Source of the DNA: Croceivirga sp.
GTDB lineage: Bacteria > Bacteroidota > Bacteroidia > Flavobacteriales > Flavobacteriaceae
DNA: 64,000 nucleotides
Direction of reading: 5' to 3'
Assembly: GCA_028281025.1 (NCBI GenBank)
Contig: JANQKR010000031.1
Location: 62,001 to 126,000, forward strand
In this document: positions 57,657-64,000 of the stretch, in pieces
Numbering within the stretch: position 1 is the stretch's first letter
Layout of the letters: each line of letters begins with the position of its first letter
Translations under genes and position numbers: made by a program
The notes under the pieces: model-generated
What the model was told of the DNA's origin: nothing
Database searches by the model: none
Seen by the model: only the letters and a program-made list of their open reading frames with translations

Positions 57657-57691
57657 GTCCGTTTCCAACACTGTTGGAAATGGACTTTTTT
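57657..57691 (+). terminator. Terminator after gltA, overlapping the next promoter
   Basis: GTCCGTTTCCAAC pairs with GTTGGAAATGGAC (one G-T pair) around a three-base loop and is followed by TTTTTT. The last T is also the first base of the -7 element of the following gene. Confidence 0.9.
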
Positions 57692-57698
57692 ATATTTG
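57691..57698 (+). promoter_or_regulatory. -7 element of the arginine-deiminase-like gene
   Basis: TATATTTG is a perfect TAnnTTTG, 16 bases before the ATG at 57715. The region where -33 should lie is occupied by the gltA terminator stem and holds no TTTG at 19 bases. Confidence 0.45.
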
Positions 57699-57714
57699 CG
57701 CAAAACTTCAATAC

Positions 57715-58635
57715 ATGCTAGAGCTTAATATAGCGGATGAAACTTCCCAGTTAAAAGCAGTGGTACTGGGGACCGCGGAAAGTAGTGGTCCCGTTCCGAA
57801 ACCAGAAGATGCCTACGATCCCAAATCGTTGGAACACATATTGGCCGGGACCTATCCCAAAGAGGAAGATATGATTAAGGAAATGGAGGCATTTGTACGG
57901 GTTTTTGAGAAGTATGGAGTAGAAGTATTTCGCCCGGAAGTATTGAAGGACTGCAACCAAATATTCTCCAGGGATATTGCTTTTGTCATTGGGGATAAAC
58001 TGATCAAAGCCAATATCCTTCCGGATAGGGAAGACGAGTTTGAGGCCATTCTACATGTGTTGGAATATATTGATCCAGATAGTATTTTATATCCTCCGGA
58101 AGAAGTGCACATTGAGGGTGGGGATGTAATGCCATGGAACGACGATATTTTTATTGGAACATACACGGGGCATGATTATCCCGACTATATTACGGCAAGA
58201 ACCAATTGGGAAGGGGTGGATTACATCAAACAAATGTTTCCCACCAAAAAGGTGAAGTCCTTCGAATTGCGGAAATCCATTGCAAATCCCAAGGAAAATG
58301 CCCTGCACCTGGATTGTTGTTTCCAACCTGTAGGTAAGGATAAGGCCATTATTCACAAAAATGGGTTTTTGATCGAAGAGGAATACCAGTGGTTGGTAAA
58401 TTATTTTGGGGAAGAAAATGTTTTTGAGATAAGTGCGGATGAAATGTACCGCATGTTCAGTAATGTATTCTCCATATCTCCTGAGGTGGTGGTTTCTGAG
58501 CAAAGTTTTACCCGTCTCAATAATTGGTTAAGGGACCAGGGTCTTACCGTTGAGGAGATTCCGTATTCAGAGATTTCAAAACAAGGAGGACTCTTGCGTT
58601 GTAGTACGTTGCCCTTGGTAAGGGGAACTGTGTAG
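57715..58635 (+). CDS. Arginine-deiminase/DDAH-like guanidino-modifying enzyme
   Basis: This 306-residue enzyme of the guanidine-group-modifying superfamily acts on arginine or a derivative in the cytoplasm. Catalytic-type residues are seen in HIEGGDVMPWN near 137-147, the histidine in ENALHLDCCFQP near 198-209, and the cysteine in GGLLRCSTLPLVRG near the end. It could be an arginine deiminase, dimethylarginine hydrolase or amidinotransferase; the substrate is not decided. The ATG at 57715 follows a -7 box. A wrecked symporter gene and ctlX follow, making a citrulline/arginine cluster likely. Confidence 0.82.
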   Translation: MLELNIADETSQLKAVVLGTAESSGPVPKPEDAYDPKSLEHILAGTYPKEEDMIKEMEAFVRVFEKYGVEVFRPEVLKDCNQIFSRDIAFVIGDKLIKANILPDREDEFEAILHVLEYIDPDSILYPPEEVHIEGGDVMPWNDDIFIGTYTGHDYPDYITARTNWEGVDYIKQMFPTKKVKSFELRKSIANPKENALHLDCCFQPVGKDKAIIHKNGFLIEEEYQWLVNYFGEENVFEISADEMYRMFSNVFSISPEVVVSEQSFTRLNNWLRDQGLTVEEIPYSEISKQGGLLRCSTLPLVRGTV

Positions 58636-58731
58636 TTGCCATAGATATATCGTCTTTTACTATTTTTTTATTGGGACTATTGTGTACTCTGTACGTACTT
58701 TTCGATATTTGGGATGTGATCTAAAAACTTT

Positions 58732-58977
58732 ATGAAACTTTCCTATTGGGATATTTCCATAGTACTGGTCTATATTGTAGGGGTGTTGGCCCTTGGGTTT
58801 TATCTTTCAAAAAGGTCGTCAAAAAATCTGGAATCCTATTTTTTAGGGGGTAATAAATTGCCGTGGTATTACTTGGGGCTTAGTAATGCTTCCGGGATGT
58901 TCGATATTTCCGGAACCATGTGGACCTGCCTGCTTCTGGCGCATGGGTATCGCCCAAGTATATTGTGGACATCATGA
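58732..58977 (+). pseudogene. Truncated sodium:solute symporter
   Basis: The frame opens as an SSS-family transporter (MKLSYWDISIVLVYIVGVLA, then YFLGGNKLPWYYLGLSNASG), which normally runs to 500-600 residues. After about residue 64 (DISGTMW) the sequence changes to an unrelated frame and stops at 81. This looks like a large deletion with a junction near 58921, not a point mutation. The flanking genes metabolise arginine or citrulline, so the lost carrier may have carried one of them. Confidence 0.8.
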
Positions 58978-59147
58978 ATTCGCTTACCCAAGGAATAACC
59001 TTGGACGATTTAAGGGAATTATGGATTGCCGAAGCGGTTCCCGAACCTTTTTCCGAAACAGCTCCCTTGAACCGGCGTACAACCAGTATTTTAATTGATA
59101 AGCTTTTGAATCCGTTTGAACGGGAGGTGGATTTTAATGGCAAATAA
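58920..59147 (+). pseudogene. Unrecognised 3' gene remnant joined to the symporter stub
   Basis: A different frame runs from the symporter junction to a stop at 59145-59147. Its peptide (SPKYIVDIMNSLTQGITLDD, then LWIAEAVPEPFSETAPLNRR and a terminal LIDKLLNPFEREVDF) reads like the C-terminal end of a real protein. It has no plausible start of its own except a GTG at the junction. The source family was not recognised. About 136 bases to ctlX follow; they hold a promoter-like CATATTTG and nothing else. Confidence 0.5.
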
Positions 59148-59283
59148 AGGAAATGGTAACAGGGTTCCAGGCGGACTTTAAACTAAATTATGGGGGGATG
59201 CCAATTCTTGGGAAAATAAAATCCATATTTGCACATCCGTTTTGGATATACTTCAAATTTCAATAAGCTGATAGTAACTTAAA

Positions 59284-60213
59284 ATGCAGATTACCAATAC
59301 CATACTAATGATTAGGCCAGTGGCTTTTCGAATGAACGAACAAACTGCCGTGAATAACTATTTTCAGGAAGATTTAGGTTCAAAGAATTCCGAAATCAAT
59401 GCAAGGGCACAGGCGGAATTTGATGCCTTTGTAAAGGTGCTCCGGGACCATGGCGTAAAGGTGGTGACCATAAACGATCAGTTGGAAACGGATACGCCAG
59501 ACTCCATTTTCCCAAACAATTGGGTGTCCTTTCATGATAGTGGTACCGTGGTAATCTATCCTATGTTCGCTCCCAACAGAAGAAAGGAACGCCGGGAGGA
59601 TATCTTTGCTATTTTGGAGAAGGAAGGTTTCCGGATAGATACCGTTATTGATTATACGGCCGCTGAAGAAGAAGGTGTGTTTTTGGAGGGAACGGGAAGT
59701 ATATTGAAGGACCGGGTCAATCAAAAAGCATATTGCGCACTATCTGAAAGGGCACACGAAGATCTTTTTATAGAGTTCTGTGAGGATTTTGACTGTTTCC
59801 CCGTGATTTTTACGGCCAATCAAACCGTAAATGGGGAGCGTTTGCCAATTTACCATACCAACGTAATGATGGCCATGGCAGAGACCTTTGTGGTCATCTG
59901 TTTGGATACCATTGATGATAAAAAAGAGCGGAAAAATGTGGTGGAACACCTAAAATTGGATGGGAGGGAAATCATTCCGATAACGGAAGGCCAAATGCAC
60001 CATTTTGCCGGCAATATGCTTCAGGTGATAGGAAAGGATGGAAAACGTTATATGGTAATGAGTTCCCAGGCCTACCATAGCTTAAGGGAGGATCAGATCA
60101 AAGCCATTGAAAAGCATTGTGATATCATCCATAGCCCTTTGGAGACCATAGAAACCTGTGGTGGAGGATCGGCCCGATGCATGATGGCAGAGGTGTTTTT
60201 GCCGAAAACCTAA
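59284..60213 (+). CDS. ctlX: CtlX-type citrulline hydrolase
   Basis: This 309-residue enzyme of the guanidine-modifying superfamily matches CtlX, which hydrolyses citrulline to ornithine, ammonia and carbon dioxide. SIFPNNWVSFHDSGTVVIYP (substrate region), FLEGTGSILKD, the His in IYHTNVMMAMAE near 199 and the C-terminal ETCGGGSARCMMAEVF with catalytic Cys are all present. A CATATTTG near 59233 may be its -7 box. With the deiminase-like gene upstream it suggests an arginine to citrulline to ornithine route. Confidence 0.85.
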   Translation: MQITNTILMIRPVAFRMNEQTAVNNYFQEDLGSKNSEINARAQAEFDAFVKVLRDHGVKVVTINDQLETDTPDSIFPNNWVSFHDSGTVVIYPMFAPNRRKERREDIFAILEKEGFRIDTVIDYTAAEEEGVFLEGTGSILKDRVNQKAYCALSERAHEDLFIEFCEDFDCFPVIFTANQTVNGERLPIYHTNVMMAMAETFVVICLDTIDDKKERKNVVEHLKLDGREIIPITEGQMHHFAGNMLQVIGKDGKRYMVMSSQAYHSLREDQIKAIEKHCDIIHSPLETIETCGGGSARCMMAEVFLPKT

Positions 60214-60287
60214 AGGTTAAACTCTCTTCATGGACTAAATCCATCGACCAACTTAAATAATGTCATAACTGCTCTGGTGGATAGGGG

Positions 60288-60308
60288 TGATTCGGCAAGG
60301 CCGAATCA
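60288..60308. other. Perfect 9-bp hairpin without T-run
   Basis: TGATTCGGC and GCCGAATCA pair around AAG. It lies 75 bases beyond ctlX and before the DUF559 remnant on the other strand. Lacking a T-run it is not a standard terminator; it may stabilise the ctlX mRNA or be a protein site. Confidence 0.5.
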
Positions 60309-60326
60309 GGTAGGTTGAAACTATTT

Positions 60327-60527
60327 CTATTGTTCAGATTGGTTAAAATGACCCTTGATCTCCTCTAAAACTGAAGACAAATGTTCAAAAACCATTTTGT
60401 TCTCAAAACGAACTATGGTATAGCCCAAGTTCTCCAAATACCCCTGCCGTATTAAATCGTTCTTTTCTGCGGTTGGGTTCAAGTGTACTTCCCCATCCAA
60501 TTCGATGATTAATTTTTCAGAAGCACC
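60327..60527 (-). pseudogene. C-terminal fragment of a DUF559 (PD-(D/E)XK-like) protein
   Basis: Sixty-six codons read SEKLIIELDGEVHLNPTAEK and then DLIRQGYLENLGYTIVRFEN, the C-terminal half of the DUF559 nuclease-like fold. An in-frame TGA lies right upstream, and the preceding half (RK..F RRQH region) is missing. It is a broken copy abutting the carboxypeptidase-regulatory-domain gene. The rest of the 364-base gap from 60214 holds the hairpin at 60288 and nothing else recognised. Confidence 0.75.
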
Positions 60528-60577
60528 TCAAATTGCCTGAAGCGAGAAGCAAAAACATCTTTGTTTTTGCCCAGAAC

Positions 60578-62074
60578 TTAATTTTGCTCCTCCCCAGCCG
60601 TAAACTCGCGTATGGCTTGGTTGGGTTCCACAATGTTGTACCCTTTCCAAAATTCGGGGTCGTATTTGGGGAGATAAGTAGCTTCCAAGCTTTTGTCTTC
60701 CTTAAAGTTTTCAAACTGGGTTTGGCCTATCAGTTCGTTCTCGTAGACCACCAATTCCCATTTGTTGGTGTTTGCTATTTGAAAGTCAATGTTCAGGCGC
60801 AGTTCATTCTGCTTGCGGCGGCCCTTCACATTTTTGTTTTTTTCAATAACGTCCAAAGGCCTGTCCATCCGAAACCAACGCCCAAAATTGAAGTCCATAA
60901 AGACCAGTTCGTATCGGTTATTGGGTAGTTTGTTAAAGCGCATGGTGCCCTTGTATAGCGTTTCCCTGTAGTAGATGCCCAGTAGCCGAAAGTTTCGAAG
61001 GTTTTTTAAGTTCTCAAAATCTATTTGCATTACCGCAAAATCTTCAATGTTAATGTAGAGCCTTCCCCTAAAATCGGCCTTTCCTTTGGGGGAAAAGTCA
61101 ATGACGTAAACACCGGATTCCCCAATATCGGAATAACCCACGAGTTCAAATTTGTACTTCCGGGTCTTTGGAATAAGGTCGAGTTTGCTATCCTCCTGAT
61201 AAAACACTTCGCCTAAAATCTCATCAAAAATAAATTTTTGACCATCTACCAAACCGGAAATGGTATCACGTTGAATTTCATTTTCAATGGTCACTTCGGC
61301 CTCTTGGTCGATTTCCTGTAGTACGGAATCTACCTGTATTTTTTGACTAAATAGCCCCGATTTAATTTTTAAGTAGGAATCCGGTTTCACATTGGCCTTA
61401 AAAATTTTCTCCATACGTTGCCCTAAATCCTCAATGGAGTTGACATCGTTTTTATTGTACAACTCTGCAGCCTTTAGAACACTGACCTTGTAAGCCTCGT
61501 TGTTCTTTAGGAAATCACCCAGGGTTTCTGTGTAGTGATAGGAACTTTTTGGAATCGCTCGGGCAATGCTATCCATCAGTTCCTTGTCCAATTCCGCTAT
61601 GGACGATTTTTCAAAGCCCAAATCCACTTTTTGGACAGTGCCAAAAACGGATTGCCTCAAAAAATACCGTTGTTTTACGGGTTCATTATTTACGTTCTGG
61701 GACAGTCGTTCCTTCATTTGTTCAATAATATCGTCCACCGAGAGTTCTTTATCAAAGACATACACACTGCCCAATTGTATGGCCTTTGGTTTTATGAAAA
61801 TGATACTGTCCTGTAATTGCTCAAGGGTGAACCCCATTTTTTCGTACCCCATGGAAGAAATGTAAATGGAATCCAAGAGTTCGTTCTGTGCTTCCAGGGT
61901 AAAAGAAAACCGCCCTTCTTCATTCGTGACAACACCTCTATTTTTAGCATACTGGATGGTAGCATAGGGAATTCCCTGCTTTGTTTTGGCATCAAGTAAT
62001 TTGGAGCTAAATGTTTGGGCGTTGATCTGTGACGACAGAAAAAATAAAAAGCATACCAATGAAACTATTTTCAT
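60578..62074 (-). CDS. Carboxypeptidase-regulatory-like domain protein, exported
   Basis: This 498-residue exported protein has a signal peptide ending INAQ and a CarboxypepD_reg-like beta-sandwich (about 20-95; KTKQGIPYATIQYAKNRGVV, then GRFSF). A long strand-rich C-terminal region of unknown fold follows. This layout is frequent in Bacteroidota outer-membrane-associated proteins. The function is unknown. It lies downstream of the SDR-DUF2867 gene on the same strand, with a 104-base gap. Confidence 0.8.
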   Translation of the reverse strand: MKIVSLVCFLFFLSSQINAQTFSSKLLDAKTKQGIPYATIQYAKNRGVVTNEEGRFSFTLEAQNELLDSIYISSMGYEKMGFTLEQLQDSIIFIKPKAIQLGSVYVFDKELSVDDIIEQMKERLSQNVNNEPVKQRYFLRQSVFGTVQKVDLGFEKSSIAELDKELMDSIARAIPKSSYHYTETLGDFLKNNEAYKVSVLKAAELYNKNDVNSIEDLGQRMEKIFKANVKPDSYLKIKSGLFSQKIQVDSVLQEIDQEAEVTIENEIQRDTISGLVDGQKFIFDEILGEVFYQEDSKLDLIPKTRKYKFELVGYSDIGESGVYVIDFSPKGKADFRGRLYINIEDFAVMQIDFENLKNLRNFRLLGIYYRETLYKGTMRFNKLPNNRYELVFMDFNFGRWFRMDRPLDVIEKNKNVKGRRKQNELRLNIDFQIANTNKWELVVYENELIGQTQFENFKEDKSLEATYLPKYDPEFWKGYNIVEPNQAIREFTAGEEQN

Positions 62075-62178
62075 ATCCTCAATTTGATGCGTTGTTGTTC
62101 AAGAGACTTCTTTTTGATGGCAATGGTTGTCCATGGATAGACGAAATAGCCCGGTTTTTGTTTCAGGATTTCCGTAAT

Positions 62179-63603
62179 TCAGGCACTTGCGATATTCTTT
62201 ATCATTCCTCCAAAAATGAAGTAGTGAAATGGTAGGACACTGTACCAATAGAGTCTTCCTTTAAGTCCTTTAGGCCGAAAGGTCGCGATTTGGTGCAGAA
62301 CGTCCTTGTCATCTATTTTAAATTCGAGCCAAGCCTCACCGGGAAGCTTCATTTCGGCAAAAAGTAAGAGTCGTTTTCCCTTTTTGTCCGCAAGCAGGAC
62401 CCTCCAAAAATCCAGGGCATCCCCAGGAAATAGTTTATCGGGATGGGTTCTTCCCCGTCGCAGTCCGGGACCTCCATTCAACTTGTCAAAAAAACCACGG
62501 ATTTTCCATAACCAACTACCATAGTACCAGCCGGTGTCCCCACCTATACGCCATATATTATCCAAGGTCCTTTTACTGTCTTTCACCGCCAATTTCTGAA
62601 CATCCTTTAAAACGCCATATTTAGGTACCTGAATGTATTTCTCCAGATCTTCTTGTACCTGCCCACTGGCAATACTGTCCTTCCAACTGCTAATGACGAG
62701 ATTTTGTTCTATCCTTTTAGAGGCCATTTGTATGGCTTCTTGATAACTATGGGTCTGCAATCCCAATAGTTCCTGCAGCCTACTGTCCCTGGCCACAACC
62801 TCCATTTTCATGCTGTCCACTAAGTTCATCGCCAATTTGTAGGAAGTTGAGGTTACAAAATAGAGCCAATAGGAAGACAGCTTTGGGGTCATAATGGGAA
62901 CGGTAAAAATCCAATTTTTAAAACCGCGTACCTTGGCATATTGATGTAGCATTTCCTTGTACGTGAGTACATCTGGGCCACCAATGTCAAAAGATTGGTT
63001 GAAGGTGCTTTCATTGCCCAACACCCCTGTCAAGAAATTAATGACATCACGAATGGCAATAGGTTGACTTTTGGTAAGCACCCATTTGGGTGTGATCATA
63101 ATGGGGAGCTTTTCACACAGATCCCGGATAATCTCAAAAGATGAGCTGCCGGAACCAACAATGATCCCCGCCCTCAATACGGTAAGGTTAAAATTCCCCT
63201 GATACAAAATGTCCTCCACGTTTTTACGTGAGGAGAGGTGTTTGGAAAGTTTTTCCTCGTTAACAATGCCACTAAGGTAAATTACCTGCTTGCAGTGGGT
63301 TTCGGAAATATGGGCGTTGAAATTTCGAGCGGCGATGGCCTCTTTTTCATCAAAATCGGAAATGGAAGAGGTCATGGAATGGATAAGATAATAGGCGACA
63401 TCGATATCTATTGGGATTTTTCCCGGTCTGAAATCCTCCAAAAAATCAACTTCAACAATATCCACCAACGTTTTGGCCCTATTGTCAATGGATAGTCGGT
63501 TTTTGTCACGAACGGCACAGACAACTTTATGTCCCAACTCCAATAATCGCGACAATAGCCGCATTCCGATATAGCCATTGGCACCGGTAAGAAGGATTTT
63601 CAT
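62179..63603 (-). CDS. SDR-like NAD(P)-binding protein with C-terminal DUF2867
   Basis: This 474-residue protein has an extended NAD(P)-binding Rossmann domain (MKILLTGANGYIGMRLLSRL; YYLIHSM and IYLSGI near 71 and 108). From about 320 on, a DUF2867 domain (GDTGWYYGSWLWKIRGFFDK, then RRGRTHPDKLFPGDALDFWR) follows. The combination is common in Gram-negative bacteria and may act on lipid or quinone-type substrates, which is unproven. Its ATG overlaps the stop of the next upstream gene. Confidence 0.88.
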   Translation of the reverse strand: MKILLTGANGYIGMRLLSRLLELGHKVVCAVRDKNRLSIDNRAKTLVDIVEVDFLEDFRPGKIPIDIDVAYYLIHSMTSSISDFDEKEAIAARNFNAHISETHCKQVIYLSGIVNEEKLSKHLSSRKNVEDILYQGNFNLTVLRAGIIVGSGSSSFEIIRDLCEKLPIMITPKWVLTKSQPIAIRDVINFLTGVLGNESTFNQSFDIGGPDVLTYKEMLHQYAKVRGFKNWIFTVPIMTPKLSSYWLYFVTSTSYKLAMNLVDSMKMEVVARDSRLQELLGLQTHSYQEAIQMASKRIEQNLVISSWKDSIASGQVQEDLEKYIQVPKYGVLKDVQKLAVKDSKRTLDNIWRIGGDTGWYYGSWLWKIRGFFDKLNGGPGLRRGRTHPDKLFPGDALDFWRVLLADKKGKRLLLFAEMKLPGEAWLEFKIDDKDVLHQIATFRPKGLKGRLYWYSVLPFHYFIFGGMIKNIASA

Positions 63604-64000
63604 AAATCTTCAATATTGGTCGGGGCGTTGTCTGCCTTATAGTCTAACAACTTTCTAAAAAACTTCTGGACGGCTTTGGTGTCCGCCTCCACTTTTATAA
63701 AATAATTGTCCCTATAAATGGAATATACGGCCAGGTTCCCTTTGTAAATGGTAAGCTTGTAATAGGGAATGATCAGCGCATAGGACTCCAGAAGGGACCG
63801 AAACCCTACAATAATCCCTTTGGGGCGTATTTCGACATTGCAATAGTCCGCATTGTTGTCCAAAATGAGCAGGTTTCTAATTTCCATACTGGCCTCCACA
63901 ATCTTTAGTTTGGGGGAGCCAATGCCCCCCATTTTCCACCGCTCTTTTAAGGGAAAGGGTTTGCCGACTTCAGCGTCAATTTTTTGGGTAATCTTTTTGT
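63600..64000 (-). CDS. Unknown protein, runs off the window
   Basis: The frame is open to the window edge and gives at least 132 residues. An ATG lies at 63932, but the protein-like sequence continues upstream of it (ITQKIDAEVGKPFPLKERWK), so the true start is outside the window. The C-terminus (FIKVEADTKAVQKFFRKLLD, then NAPTNIEDL) is mixed alpha/beta with no recognised family. It overlaps the SDR-DUF2867 gene by four bases and is probably in the same operon. Confidence 0.7.
   Translation of the reverse strand, partial: KKITQKIDAEVGKPFPLKERWKMGGIGSPKLKIVEASMEIRNLLILDNNADYCNVEIRPKGIIVGFRSLLESYALIIPYYKLTIYKGNLAVYSIYRDNYFIKVEADTKAVQKFFRKLLDYKADNAPTNIEDL

Noticed and set aside
60327-60527. Active restriction or Vsr-type nuclease
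   Set aside because: Only the C-terminal half is present and an in-frame stop lies directly upstream.

Overview
The window looks like a chromosome segment of a marine-type member of the Flavobacteriaceae (phylum Bacteroidota), perhaps close to Muricauda/Flagellimonas, although the genus is only a guess. The grounds are a SusC/SusD pair, TAnnTTTG-type -7 promoter elements, very few Shine-Dalgarno sequences, zinc-free (C-minus) forms of L36 and S14, a SusD_2-type lipoprotein, DUF5723 and DUF4136 proteins and a LytS/LytR-type two-component pair. No rRNA, tRNA, CRISPR array or intact insertion sequence was seen.

Layout. 1-4.1 kb: purE (cut by the edge) and purK face away from an hpt-adk fusion gene, a small lipoprotein gene and obgE. 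4.1-9.8 kb: a DUF4136 lipoprotein, an S9 peptidase, two tiny membrane proteins and a LytS/LytR-type sensor and regulator. 9.9-13.7 kb (minus strand): DoxX, a CPBP protease, an A+T-rich DUF3644/HEPN gene, an atypical SDR, a 203-bp array of 29 heptamers, and a cupin. 13.7-26.4 kb: an Mpl-like ligase, DUF1569, a tail-fibre-like secreted protein, RadC, a degenerate polysaccharide-deacetylase-like protein, YjjG, a three-gene envelope module with DUF5723, RarA, a rhomboid protease and RlmB. 26.4-32.5 kb (minus): a susC-susD-lipoprotein operon. 33.3-34.3 kb: a FAS1 lipoprotein.

34.7-52.0 kb is one long ribosomal superoperon that joins the str, S10, spc and alpha operons: rpsL rpsG fusA rpsJ, a 162-nt leader, rplC to rpmJ with secY and infA, then rpsM rpsK rpsD rpoA rplQ. 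tuf is not present. A consensus promoter precedes rpsL and a strong terminator follows rplQ. Leaders with predicted hairpins lie before rplC and rpsD, and hairpin repeats flank rpsM.

52-57.6 kb holds central metabolism: carA, eno, a GT5 glycogen/starch synthase and citrate synthase. 57.7-60.5 kb has two guanidino-group-modifying enzymes (an arginine-deiminase-like protein and CtlX) on either side of a wrecked sodium:solute symporter, then a DUF559 remnant. The right end has a carboxypeptidase-regulatory-domain protein, an SDR-DUF2867 protein and a gene that runs off the edge.

Most of the window is conserved housekeeping DNA. The accessory or odd parts are the DUF3644/HEPN gene and heptamer array (11-13.4 kb), the sus operon, the broken genes at 58.7-60.5 kb, and the structured RNA leaders inside the ribosomal operon.
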